12,181 nt of DNA from Spartobacteria bacterium (GTDB lineage Bacteria > Verrucomicrobiota > Verrucomicrobiia > Chthoniobacterales > UBA10450): positions 1 to 12,181 of the forward strand of contig JAJPJU010000112.1 in assembly GCA_021324035.1 (NCBI GenBank), written 5' to 3'. A model generated the notes under the pieces. The model did not search any database, was not told the origin of the DNA, and saw only the letters and a program-made list of their open reading frames with translations. Both the position numbers and the translations under genes were made by a program. Every line of letters begins with the position of its first letter. Positions within the stretch are counted from its first letter, which is position 1. Below, in pieces: positions 1 to 7,802 of this stretch.

Positions 1-503
1 ACATCTTCGCCGACGTAGCCGGCTTCGGTCAGTGTGGTTGCGTCCGCAATGCAGAATGGAACGTCGAGAATCCGCGCCAGGGTTTTTGCGAGCAGTGTTT
101 TTCCGGACCCGGTCGGTCCGATTAGAAGAATATTGCTCTTCTCGATTTCAACCTCAGCCAGCGGATCGGGTTGGAAAGCCGCCGCCGATGAATCGCCCGC
201 CGGCGTCGTATGTTGGAGAACGCGCTTGTAGTGATTGTGGACTGCGACCGATAAAGTTTTCTTGGCGACATCCTGACCGATCACGTATTGATCGAGCGAC
301 CGGCGAATTTCCACGGGTTTCGGCACCCGAATATTGGACGATTGCCGCCGCGCGTCTTCGTTGAGCTCCTTATCAAGGATGCTTTTGCAAACGTTGATGC
401 AACTGTCGCAAATATAAACGCCCGGCCCGGCGATAAGCTTGCGCACCTCGGCGTGACTCTTGCCACAGAAGGAGCACATCGTGAGGTTCGTTGCGCGCGC
501 CAT
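1..503 (-). CDS. clpX: ATP-dependent Clp protease ATP-binding subunit ClpX, N-terminal part (cut by window edge)
   Basis: ClpX is the hexameric AAA+ unfoldase that recognises substrates and threads them into the ClpP chamber in the cytoplasm. About 167 codons are present; the rest lies beyond position 1. The start at 503 gives MARATNLTMCSFCGKS, and GAGGGA sits 5 bases upstream as a good ribosome binding site. The N-terminal zinc-binding domain has its four cysteines at C10, C13, C32 and C35, with the usual KLIAGPGVYICDSC context. The AAA+ domain begins around residue 65 (SLDQYVIGQDVAKK, 69-82), the Walker A motif GPTGSGKT is at 129-136, and the conserved AGYVGEDV stretch is the last part visible. 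The gene follows clpP after 24 bases, in the common tig-clpP-clpX order, so co-transcription is likely. Nothing in the visible part looks degenerate. The missing Walker B, sensor and IGF-loop regions cannot be judged. Confidence 0.96.
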   Translation of the reverse strand, partial: MARATNLTMCSFCGKSHAEVRKLIAGPGVYICDSCINVCKSILDKELNEDARRQSSNIRVPKPVEIRRSLDQYVIGQDVAKKTLSVAVHNHYKRVLQHTTPAGDSSAAAFQPDPLAEVEIEKSNILLIGPTGSGKTLLAKTLARILDVPFCIADATTLTEAGYVGED

Positions 504-527
504 GTTTGTCCCTCAGGGGAGCAGCTT

Positions 528-1187
528 CTATTCCTCCGCCTTTTTGCCGTCGGAGTGGGAGCCGTCGAGTCCTTTCACTTCTTTGCGGGACTTAATTACT
601 TCGTCGACCAATCCATAAGCCTTCGCCTCCTGCGCGGACATGTAATAATCGCGATCGGAATCCAATCGAACCTGGTCTTCGGGCTTGCCTGTGTGTTGCG
701 AGATAATCCTAATGATCCGCTTCTTAAGTTTGAACATGTAATCGACCTGGCGTTCAACATCGCTGGCCTGTCCCTGGGCGCCGCCCGAAACCTGGTGGAT
801 CATGATATCGGAATTCGGCAACGCGAATCGTTTGCCTTTTGTTCCAGCGCAAAGCAAAACCGCGGCCATGCTCGCCGCCATTCCAAGGCAGTAAGTCGTC
901 ACGTCGCAGGTCAGAAATTGCATCGTGTCGTAAATGGCCAAACCCGCAGTCACAACGCCGCCGCCGGAGTTGATGTAAATGCTGATGTCCTTTTTCGAAT
1001 CTTCCATCTGGAGAAAGAGCAACTGCGCGATCACCAGATTTGCCACATGATCGTCGATCGCCGTCCCGATGAAAACGATCCGGTCTTTCAACAAACGCGA
1101 ATAAATATCGTAACTGCGTTCGCCGCGGCCGGTCTGCTCGACCACCATCGGGATCAGGATTGATTGCGATTTATTTTCTCCGCTCAT
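528..1187 (-). CDS. clpP: ATP-dependent Clp protease proteolytic subunit ClpP
   Basis: ClpP is a serine protease that forms a double heptameric chamber and degrades proteins unfolded by ClpX. The 219-residue product has the normal family length. The catalytic triad is visible as S106 (GMAASMAAV), H131 (IMIHQ) and D180 (SDRD); the 25- and 49-residue spacings equal those of the E. coli triad. The N-terminus has the familiar IPMVVEQTGRGERSYDIYSR stretch. One oddity is that the glycine-rich loop usually reading NSPGG is NSGGG here (N73-G77), a Pro-to-Gly change next to the active site. The C-terminal 20 residues (after about 200) are polar and probably disordered. The ATG overlaps the tig stop by 4 bases (ATGA, 1184-1187), which suggests translational coupling. 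An A/G-rich GGAAGAG lies about 10 bases upstream. clpX follows after 24 bases. Confidence 0.97.
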   Translation of the reverse strand: MSGENKSQSILIPMVVEQTGRGERSYDIYSRLLKDRIVFIGTAIDDHVANLVIAQLLFLQMEDSKKDISIYINSGGGVVTAGLAIYDTMQFLTCDVTTYCLGMAASMAAVLLCAGTKGKRFALPNSDIMIHQVSGGAQGQASDVERQVDYMFKLKKRIIRIISQHTGKPEDQVRLDSDRDYYMSAQEAKAYGLVDEVIKSRKEVKGLDGSHSDGKKAEE

Positions 1188-2509
1188 TTCTTTGGCTCTT
1201 CCGAAACCGGCTGGACGCTAACATTCGCCTTTAGGAAATCAAGAGTCTTGCCCAGCAGTATCTGCTCCGCGAGCGAGTTAAGTCCGTCATGCTCTTCGAG
1301 TTCCTTGCGCATTTTGTCGCTGGAAATGTTGTAATGCTGGGCCTCGTGCCGAATGCGATGATCGAGATCCTCGCGAGTCACTTCGATTTTTTCCTGCTCG
1401 GCGATTCGTTCGAGAATGAAGTTCGTCTTCAGGCGATGGTAAGCCACGCTTCCAGCGGTCTCGATCAGTTCCTTCTCTTTATCCTTTAACATTTCGTCGG
1501 GAATTCCTCGCGCGCGATTTCGCTGAACCAGTTCGGTCAGCGCGCGTTTGGTTTCGTTTCGCAGTAACGGTGGCGGCACGTCGAATTTCGTTTTCTCGTG
1601 CAGATACTTGATCACCTGTTCTTCCTTCGTGTGCTCGACCTGATGTTCTTTTTCGTGTTCGAGATCGTGCTCAATCGTGTGACGCAAATCGGCCAAAGTT
1701 TTTCCGGGCAACAATTTCGCCGCGAATTCGTCGTCCACCTCCGGCAAAACCTTGTCCTTGATCTCGTGCAGAGTGACCGAATAGCTCGCCTGCTTCCCCG
1801 CCAGTTCTTTGACCAGAAAATCCGCCGCAAAATCGACGGTCACCGTCCGCGTTTCCTCTTTCTCCTGGCCGACGATCTGTTCGCAAAACTTTGGGAGGAA
1901 ATTGTCGGGCGCGAGTCGCAGCCAGAATTTTTTGCCGCCGTGCAAATTCTTGCTCGAGCCAGGAGCGACTTCGCCCACCGGCTTGCCATCAACGGTTCCT
2001 TCAAAGTCAATCACTACGAAATCTTCCATTTGAGCAGGGCGATCAGGACTATCGACAAAGTCAGCAGTCTGATCGCGCAAACGTTCCAACGTCGCGTCAA
2101 TTTCCTGTTCAGTGATTTTCGCGTCCGGTAACTCAACCTTGATGCCTTTGTAATCCGGCAACTTGAAGTCGGGCGCGGTCACGACGGTCGCCTGAAACTT
2201 CATCGACTTGTCTTCACCGAATTGGACGTCTTCGAGATTTGTAAGCGACGCTACCCGCAGTTTCTTCTGCTCGATGGCTTCGTGATAGCTCTTCGAAACC
2301 AGTTTCTTGGTCACTTCTTCCTGAATCTCTTTTCGAAACCGCTTATCGACCACTGCGCGCGGCGCTTTTCCAGGGCGGTAACCCGGAATCTTCGCGAATC
2401 GCGCAAAGCTCGTCGCGATCGCGTCCCATTCTTTCGATACTTCCTCTGGCGGCAGCTCGATTTGTAACGTCGATACCGATTCAGGCTTGGTTTCTACCTT
2501 AACTTTCAT
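1184..2509 (-). CDS. tig: Trigger factor, ribosome-associated chaperone and peptidyl-prolyl isomerase
   Basis: Trigger factor binds the ribosome near the exit tunnel and shields nascent chains. From the ATG at 2509 the product is 441 residues, close to the usual 430-450. The N-terminal ribosome-binding domain starts MKVKVETKPES and carries the signature loop PGYRPGKAP at 42-50, equivalent to the FRK loop of E. coli. The FKBP-type isomerase domain spans roughly 155-252 (DFVVIDFEGTVDGKPV, later YSVTLHEIKDKVLPEVDDEF). The rest is the helical, Lys/Glu-rich C-terminal chaperone domain. The frame stays open upstream to an ATG at 2602, but those 31 residues look non-native and overlap the preceding gene, and trigger factors normally begin at the MKVKVE position, so I chose 2509. 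No convincing ribosome binding site is visible there. It is followed by clpP with a 4-base overlap. Confidence 0.95.
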   Translation of the reverse strand: MKVKVETKPESVSTLQIELPPEEVSKEWDAIATSFARFAKIPGYRPGKAPRAVVDKRFRKEIQEEVTKKLVSKSYHEAIEQKKLRVASLTNLEDVQFGEDKSMKFQATVVTAPDFKLPDYKGIKVELPDAKITEQEIDATLERLRDQTADFVDSPDRPAQMEDFVVIDFEGTVDGKPVGEVAPGSSKNLHGGKKFWLRLAPDNFLPKFCEQIVGQEKEETRTVTVDFAADFLVKELAGKQASYSVTLHEIKDKVLPEVDDEFAAKLLPGKTLADLRHTIEHDLEHEKEHQVEHTKEEQVIKYLHEKTKFDVPPPLLRNETKRALTELVQRNRARGIPDEMLKDKEKELIETAGSVAYHRLKTNFILERIAEQEKIEVTREDLDHRIRHEAQHYNISSDKMRKELEEHDGLNSLAEQILLGKTLDFLKANVSVQPVSEEPKK

Positions 2510-2562
2510 GCGAGCAGTCACGCTACGCCGCGCGACATTGGAGGGCAACCGGTTCGGTTGTC

Positions 2563-2997
2563 TTATTTCCTGTGGAAATTCGTTAGCTGCGAAAACGCGC
2601 ACCGCCAGCGGCCATCTCGTTTCACATAGAAATCCGTCGCGCGTTCCTGAGCCGCAAATTCTTGGCCCGCAAATCTTCCCTTCGTGGACGTGATCGTCGT
2701 AACCACAGCGCTATCTCCGTGGGCGCGGACCATAAGGTCATCCAACTCCATCTCTTCGTGAACCAAAGTTCCGGTTTTGATTGCACTCAGAAAACGCGCT
2801 TTGTCGATGACGCGTCCGTCGGCATCGATGATCGCCCAATCGTCAGTTAGAAACTTACCAATCGCGTCTGCATTATTGCTCAGAACTGCGGTTGTGAAAT
2901 CCCGTTCCACCTTCAGGAGTTCTTCCTCCGTATGGTTGCTTCTGGTCTGACAGGCGAGCGCAAGCGCACAAACGGCTAACGCGATCGTCCGCCTCAT
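2563..2997 (-). CDS. Secreted SnoaL/DUF4440-like small protein, possible lipoprotein
   Basis: This is a 144-residue protein. The N-terminus (MRRTIALAVCALALAC) is a clear Sec signal with a lipobox-like ending at C16; the residue at -3 is Ala instead of Leu, so lipidation is likely but not certain. The mature part resembles the SnoaL/NTF2-like DUF4440 fold: a leading helix (EEELLKVERDFTTAVLSNN), then FLTDDWAIIDADGRVIDKARFL, a middle strand with VVTTITSTKGRF, and a closing YVKRDGRWRCAFSQLT typical of these cone-shaped domains. Such proteins bind or turn over small ligands, but the substrate cannot be read from the sequence. An ATG at 3210 in the same frame is possible but would lie deep inside hutI. 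The start at 2997 overlaps the hutI stop by 4 bases (ATGA), which strongly favours it and implies translation coupled to hutI. tig starts 53 bases downstream. Confidence 0.8.
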   Translation of the reverse strand: MRRTIALAVCALALACQTRSNHTEEELLKVERDFTTAVLSNNADAIGKFLTDDWAIIDADGRVIDKARFLSAIKTGTLVHEEMELDDLMVRAHGDSAVVTTITSTKGRFAGQEFAAQERATDFYVKRDGRWRCAFSQLTNFHRK

Positions 2998-4262
2998 AAT
3001 ACTCGTTCGCCAACCGAATACACCGAATGGGTCCGCGGTAGCCCGAACCAGTACGCGATCTCGCGATAATCCTCGCAATCGAACACCGCGATGTTCGCAC
3101 TCTTCCCAACTTCGAGAGATCCAATTCGATCGCCCCGGCCTAACGAATACGCCGCGTTGATCGTCGCTGCGCTGATTGCTTCCGCCGGCGACATCTTCAT
3201 TTGGGTGCACGCCAGCGACAAAATCATCGGCATTGATGGCGTCGGCGACGAACCGGGATTGAAATCCGTCGCCAGAACAACCGGGAGGCCGGCTTCGATC
3301 ATTTCGCGCGCGCGCGGATATTCTTTTAATCCGAGTGCGTAAACCGATCCTGGCAGGAGAACTGGCTGAACCTTGGCAGACTTCAACGCCGCAATCCCCT
3401 GCTCGTCGGTCCTTTCCAAGTGATCAGCGGTCATCGCGCCCAGATCGGCCATTAATTTTGCGCCGCCGAAATTAGAAAGTTGATCGACGTGACCGCGCAA
3501 TTTCAGTCTGAGCATTTTCGCCGCGGTCAGGATTTTGCGCGATTGCTCAACATCAAAATAATTCCGCTCGCAAAATACGTCGCAGAACTCAGCGAGTTTC
3601 TCCTTCGCAACTCGTGGCAACATCTCGTTGATCACCAGATCGACGTATTTATCTGGCGACAAATCGCGCGGCACCGCATGGGCGCCGAGAAATGTCGGAA
3701 CGATTTCGAGCGGGGTTTCGTCATTTAGTCGCCTGATCACGCGGAGAATTTTGAGTTCATCTTCCAGGGTGAGTCCGTAACCCGACTTCGCTTCGATCGT
3801 GGTCGTACCGCACTTCAAAAACCAAGCAACGCGCTTTTTTGCCAACTCAAAGAGTTCTTGTTCGGTCGCGGCGCGCGTTTTCTGAACCGTCGACCAAATT
3901 CCGCGGCCGGCTTTGGCAATTTGTTCGTAAGTCTCACCCCGCGCGCGCCGTTCGAAATCGTCCAACCGATTTCCGCCGAAAACCAGATGGGTATGCGCGT
4001 CGACAAATCCAGGCGCCACAACGCGCCCACCCAGATCAACAACTTCAAGCTGATTGGGCGCTCCTGAAACTTGACTGCTTAAAGCAGTCAAGTTTCGCTC
4101 CACCTCGTCGCTCGAGGCGACGAGTTCGATCTTTCCGTCACGAATCAGAACGCCGCCGTCGCGAATGACTCCGAGCTCGGACAATTCCTTGCCGATTCGC
4201 GGACGCTTCGCTCCGGCAAGGGTGACCAGCTGCGATGCGTGAAGAAGAGCCAGCGTGCCCAT
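2994..4262 (-). CDS. hutI: Imidazolonepropionase
   Basis: HutI hydrolyses 4-imidazolone-5-propanoate to N-formimino-L-glutamate, the third step of histidine breakdown, in the cytoplasm. It belongs to the metal-dependent amidohydrolase superfamily. The 422-residue product has near-standard length. Metal ligands fit at H90 and H92 (DAHTHLVFGGNR), H258 (LRGHVDQL) and D333 (ATDFNPGSSPTPSMP); the ERRARGETYEQI and TADHLE stretches are also typical. The first 85 residues form the small beta domain, and one loop in it (about 56-66, RNLTALSSQVS) is encoded by a perfect inverted repeat, described separately. The start at 4262 (MGTLALLHAS) has no strong ribosome binding site. The gene lies 190 bases after ftcD, the widest gap in the hut group, so it may have its own promoter or rely on read-through. 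The downstream secreted-protein gene overlaps it by 4 bases. Confidence 0.95.
   Translation of the reverse strand: MGTLALLHASQLVTLAGAKRPRIGKELSELGVIRDGGVLIRDGKIELVASSDEVERNLTALSSQVSGAPNQLEVVDLGGRVVAPGFVDAHTHLVFGGNRLDDFERRARGETYEQIAKAGRGIWSTVQKTRAATEQELFELAKKRVAWFLKCGTTTIEAKSGYGLTLEDELKILRVIRRLNDETPLEIVPTFLGAHAVPRDLSPDKYVDLVINEMLPRVAKEKLAEFCDVFCERNYFDVEQSRKILTAAKMLRLKLRGHVDQLSNFGGAKLMADLGAMTADHLERTDEQGIAALKSAKVQPVLLPGSVYALGLKEYPRAREMIEAGLPVVLATDFNPGSSPTPSMPMILSLACTQMKMSPAEAISAATINAAYSLGRGDRIGSLEVGKSANIAVFDCEDYREIAYWFGLPRTHSVYSVGERVL
4066..4096. repeat. Perfect 15-bp inverted repeat inside hutI
   Basis: The left arm gaaacttgactgctt (4066-4080) and the right arm aagcagtcaagtttc (4082-4096) are exact reverse complements with one base between them. 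The element falls in codons 56-66 of hutI, in a loop of the N-terminal beta domain. The 5-base word GCTCC occurs immediately to the right (4097-4101) and one base from the left arm (4060-4064), like a target-site duplication. The offset between the two copies is 37 bases, not a multiple of three, so a simple in-frame insertion is not explained without a compensating change. It could be a REP-like unit, a remnant of a small mobile repeat, or a transcript hairpin. Confidence 0.8.
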
Positions 4263-4452
4263 TGCTCAACATCTCACAATGTTTCTTCCGTAATGACAAT
4301 AGCCCAGCTTTTCAACGCTTGGTTACTATCGAGACAGGCAGCAACCCAGGGCCGACAGAAACTTCTTTCGTCCCCCACAGGACTCTATATTTGCTATTTC
4401 CGGACCCAGCGCGAAAGCGCCGGACTATTTTCAGTTAGTACACCCAACCGGT
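4263..4452. other. Intergenic gap between ftcD and hutI with a possible hairpin
   Basis: This 190-base stretch holds no convincing gene. On the minus strand a short stem-loop can form: 4417-4422 pairs with 4407-4412 (6 pairs, one G-U) around a UUUC loop, and TCCGG/CCGGA arms (4399-4403 and 4420-4424) offer an alternative fold. No T-run follows, so it is not a standard terminator; it could be a processing or attenuation site. Closer to hutI the minus strand has a TTGAAA hexamer but no good -10 at the right spacing, so I do not call a promoter. Confidence 0.35.
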
Positions 4453-6132
4453 TTAACCAATTTTGCTCTGCACGATCTGATCGATCTTTTTGAAATTTGA
4501 TTCCGAATCGGCTTTCAGCTTTTCAACTTTCTTTGAGAGATCGGATTTCACTTTCTCGTCTTTCAATTGCGCGAGATTGATCCGGACGTTTAACGCCGCG
4601 CCGTCAACGCAAGCTCGTGTCGCTAATGCACCAACGCCGACGTCCGAAACCGATGCTGGATTTCCCTTCTCCGCCATTTCCGCAAGCAGTTCGTAGGATT
4701 TGGAGGATGTTTCCATCACCTTTAGCGGAATTTCGGCCGCATATTTCGTTGCCGATTCAATGGCGGCTGAGCGCGCTTTCTTTTCTTCATCAGATCCTTT
4801 TGGCAATCCGAATGCATCCATCACTTTGTTGAACGCGTTGGTGTCTTCATCGACTAAAAACAAAAGCTCGTCTTTGAGCTTTTGCGCTTTCACCGCCCAA
4901 TCGCTAAAGAATTGAAGTTTATCGTCCCAGCCGCGTTTGCCGGCGGAGAGATTCGCCACCATCCCGCCGAGAGACGCGCCGAGCGCGCCCATCAACGCGG
5001 CGACCGATCCGCCACCAGGCGCAGGCGAATCGCTCAACGTTTCGTTGCAAAATTCGCGCAGATTCATTTTGAGAAGCGACTTGGAATCGCCCTGAATCTT
5101 TAACTCAATCACCTTTTCGCTCGGATCGAAAGGTCTGAGTTCGCTTAATCCCATCGACTTCACCGCGATGTCCATCAGTTCCTCCTCCGATACTCCTTCC
5201 GACCATTTTTGCTTCCTCAGAAAATATCGTCCCGCATCGGTCAGACATCGCTTCGGCACCATCCCAACGATTTCCGAACCGGTAACACGCATCCCGCGTT
5301 TGTAAGCGGACTCGACGCAGGCATCGAACGCCGCGTGCAATGGCGTTTCGTCGATGTTCGTGAGGTTCATCGAGACCTGCGCGATGCCGTATTCTTTCAC
5401 GAACCAGCCGATCGCTTTAACGTGCTTCAACATTCCGGGTTCACGGATCGGGTCGCCGTTCTTATCGAGAATCTTCGTACCGTTAGGGGTTCCGTCGTCC
5501 GTTTTGAATCGCCCTTGTTCGCGGACGTCGAACGCAACTGAATTGGCGCGCCGCACCGATTTTGTGTTCAAGTTCGCGTTGTAAGCGACAAGAAATTCGC
5601 GCGCGCCCACCACGGTTGCGCCGGCATTCCCAATTTTCGCCGGGCCGTAATCCGGTTTCCATTCCGGCTTTTTGATTTTTTCGGCGAAACCCTCATACTC
5701 GCCGCCGCGAATCACCGCGAGATTGCTTCGCGATTTATCTTTCGCCGCTTTTTCATAGAGGTAGACAGGAATTCCAAGTTCGTCACCGACGCGTTTTCCC
5801 AACTTGTTCGCGCACTCGATCGCTTCCTCCCAGCTGACGTTGCTGACCGGAATGAATGGGCAAACATCGGTCGCGCCCATTCGCGGATGCGCGCCCTTGT
5901 GTTTGCGCATGTCGATGAGCTCCGCCGCCTTTCTAATTCCACGAAATGCCGCTTCAACTGCAGCTTCCGGGTTTCCGACCAGGGTCACGACGGTGCGGTT
6001 GGTAGTCGCGCCAGGATCGACATCGAGCAAAGTCGCGCCGTCTACCGATTTAATCGCGTCCGTGATCTGTCGGATTACGTTTTCGTCCCGGCCTTCCGAA
6101 AAATTCGGCACGCATTCGATCAGCTTTTGCAT
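4453..6132 (-). CDS. ftcD: Bifunctional glutamate formimidoyltransferase / formimidoyl-THF cyclodeaminase
   Basis: The N-terminal enzyme moves the formimino group of N-formimino-L-glutamate to tetrahydrofolate, releasing glutamate; the C-terminal enzyme deaminates 5-formimino-THF to 5,10-methenyl-THF and ammonia. The 559-residue product is slightly longer than the mammalian enzyme. The transferase half runs from CVPNFSEGRD (7-16) to about 340 and includes HKGAHPRMGATDV, whose H82 matches the catalytic His82 of mammalian FTCD. The cyclodeaminase half starts near 355 and shows SPAPGGGSVAAL at 369-380, ending in the helical NPASVSDVGVGALATRA region. The frame is open upstream into hutU up to 6411, but the family N-terminus starts at MQKLIECVPNF, so I use 6132. 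The ATG lies 2 bases after the hutU stop, so translation is probably coupled. This enzyme replaces the hutG or hutF/G end steps, which are absent here. Confidence 0.95.
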   Translation of the reverse strand: MQKLIECVPNFSEGRDENVIRQITDAIKSVDGATLLDVDPGATTNRTVVTLVGNPEAAVEAAFRGIRKAAELIDMRKHKGAHPRMGATDVCPFIPVSNVSWEEAIECANKLGKRVGDELGIPVYLYEKAAKDKSRSNLAVIRGGEYEGFAEKIKKPEWKPDYGPAKIGNAGATVVGAREFLVAYNANLNTKSVRRANSVAFDVREQGRFKTDDGTPNGTKILDKNGDPIREPGMLKHVKAIGWFVKEYGIAQVSMNLTNIDETPLHAAFDACVESAYKRGMRVTGSEIVGMVPKRCLTDAGRYFLRKQKWSEGVSEEELMDIAVKSMGLSELRPFDPSEKVIELKIQGDSKSLLKMNLREFCNETLSDSPAPGGGSVAALMGALGASLGGMVANLSAGKRGWDDKLQFFSDWAVKAQKLKDELLFLVDEDTNAFNKVMDAFGLPKGSDEEKKARSAAIESATKYAAEIPLKVMETSSKSYELLAEMAEKGNPASVSDVGVGALATRACVDGAALNVRINLAQLKDEKVKSDLSKKVEKLKADSESNFKKIDQIVQSKIG

Positions 6133-6134
6133 GC

Positions 6135-7802
6135 TCAATCGCGCGGCTTGGGCTGCATTGGAATTTCGATTTTGCTCTTCGCCGCGAAATCGATTGCGCG
6201 TGAATACCCCGCATCGGCATGACGCAGCACGCCCATTCCAGGATCGCTCGTGAGCACGCGTTCGAGCCGGCGTTTCGAATTGTCGCTGCCGTCTGCGACC
6301 ACAACCATCCCCGCATGTTGTGAGAATCCGATGCCAACGCCACCGCCGTTGTGAATCGAAATCCAGGACGCGCCGGCCGCGGTGTTCACGAGCGCGTTGA
6401 GTAAAGGCCAATCCGCGATCGCGTCGCTGCCGTCGATCATTCCTTCGGTCTCGCGATTCGGCGAAGCCACCGACCCGGCATCGAGATGGTCGCGTCCGAT
6501 AACGATAGGAGCTTTGATCTCGCCCCGCCTAACGAGTTCGTTCATGGCAACGCCAAATTCGGCGCGTTCGCCGTAGCCGAGCCAGCAGATTCGAGCAGGC
6601 AGACCTTGAAAATGAATTCGCTCCTTTGCCAGCTTCATCCAGCGGGACAGGGTTTTGTTTTCCGGAAACAATTCGAGCGCAAGCTTGTCTGTGCGGGCGA
6701 CGTCGTCGGGCTCGCCGCTCAGCGCCACCCAACGAAACGGGCCCTTTCCTTCGCAAAAGAGCGGCCGGATGTATTCAGGAACGAATCCGGGAATGTCGAA
6801 GGCGTTTTTGACGCCGGCTTTTTGGGCCTGCGCCCGAATGTTGTTGCCGTAATCGAAGGTGATCGCGCCCTGCTTTTGCAACGCGAGCATCGCATCAACG
6901 TGCGTCGCCATCGCTTGCATCGAGCGCTCGACATATTCGTCCGGATTTTTTTTGCGCAACGCCAGCGCATCTTCCAAAGACATGCCGTTCGGAACGTAAC
7001 CATTCAGCGCGTCGTGGGCGCTGGTTTGATCGGTCAGGACATCCGGAACAACGCCGCGCTTTACCATTTCCGGCAAAACATCCGCGCAATTCCCAACCAG
7101 GCCGACCGACAAGGCGTGCCGAGCTTTGCGTGCCTGATCGATTATTTTCAGCGCTTCATCGAGCGAACGCGCGATCTTGTCGCAGTAGCCGCTCTTCAAT
7201 CGTTTTTCGATCCGCGCCGGATCGACTTCAATTCCAAGAAACACCGCGCCGTTCATGGTTGCGGCAAGCGGTTGCGCGCCGCCCATCCCGCCGAGGCCAC
7301 CGGTCACAACGAATTTGCCTTCCAGCGATCCGCCGAAATGCTTTTTTCCCGCGGCAGCAAAAGTTTCGAATGTTCCCTGCACGATTCCCTGACTGCCGAT
7401 GTAGATCCACGAGCCGGCCGTCATTTGACCGTACATTGTAAGGCCGAGTCGTTCGAGGCGATTGAACTCAGGGTAATTGTTCCATTGGCCGACCAGATTT
7501 GAGTTCGCGATCAGAACGCGGGGCGCTTCATCGTGCGTTCGAAATTTGCCGACCGGCTTGCCGGATTGAACGAGCAACGATTCGTCGTTTTCCAATTCCT
7601 GGAGCGAACGAACGATCGCGTCGAACGCTTCCCAGCTTCGCGCAGCGCGTCCGGTGCCGCCGTAAATGATCAACTGGTCCGGATTTTCGGCGACATCGGG
7701 ATCGAGATTATTCATCAACATCCGCATCGCCGCTTCCTGATGCCAACCTTTGCAGCTCAGCTGATTACCTCGCGGCGCGCGAACTGTGCGTGGCCCGCTC
7801 AT
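6135..7802 (-). CDS. hutU: Urocanate hydratase (urocanase)
   Basis: HutU adds water to urocanate to give 4-imidazolone-5-propanoate, the second step of histidine degradation, using tightly bound NAD+. The 555-residue product has normal length. The family opening RTVRAPRGNQLSCKGW (5-20) and EAAMRMLMNNLDP follow the start directly, fixing it at 7802. The glycine-rich NAD-binding stretch GGLGGMGGAQP is at 168-178, followed by the acidic end of the second strand (LGIEVDP). The conserved cysteine of the active site is C406 in GLPARICWLGYGERAEFG. The highly conserved HNGGGVGIG is at 484-492 and DPGMGVLRHADAGY is near the C-terminus. The start codon overlaps the hutH stop by 4 bases (ATGA, 7799-7802), and ftcD follows after 2 bases, so hutH-hutU-ftcD look like one coupled transcript. 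Confidence 0.97.
   Translation of the reverse strand: MSGPRTVRAPRGNQLSCKGWHQEAAMRMLMNNLDPDVAENPDQLIIYGGTGRAARSWEAFDAIVRSLQELENDESLLVQSGKPVGKFRTHDEAPRVLIANSNLVGQWNNYPEFNRLERLGLTMYGQMTAGSWIYIGSQGIVQGTFETFAAAGKKHFGGSLEGKFVVTGGLGGMGGAQPLAATMNGAVFLGIEVDPARIEKRLKSGYCDKIARSLDEALKIIDQARKARHALSVGLVGNCADVLPEMVKRGVVPDVLTDQTSAHDALNGYVPNGMSLEDALALRKKNPDEYVERSMQAMATHVDAMLALQKQGAITFDYGNNIRAQAQKAGVKNAFDIPGFVPEYIRPLFCEGKGPFRWVALSGEPDDVARTDKLALELFPENKTLSRWMKLAKERIHFQGLPARICWLGYGERAEFGVAMNELVRRGEIKAPIVIGRDHLDAGSVASPNRETEGMIDGSDAIADWPLLNALVNTAAGASWISIHNGGGVGIGFSQHAGMVVVADGSDNSKRRLERVLTSDPGMGVLRHADAGYSRAIDFAAKSKIEIPMQPKPRD

Noticed and set aside
288..1163. A 291-codon plus-strand ORF opposite clpX and clpP
   Set aside because: It lies antisense to two clear genes with complete motifs, and its translation has no recognisable domain. 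It is a shadow of GC-biased codons.
2510..2602. A 31-residue N-terminal extension of trigger factor
   Set aside because: It overlaps the upstream gene, has no family similarity, and trigger factors normally start at the MKVKVE position.
6486..7502. A 338-codon plus-strand ORF opposite hutU
   Set aside because: hutU fills the other strand with all family motifs. The plus-strand product is rich in Arg, Gln and His in the usual pattern of an antisense shadow.
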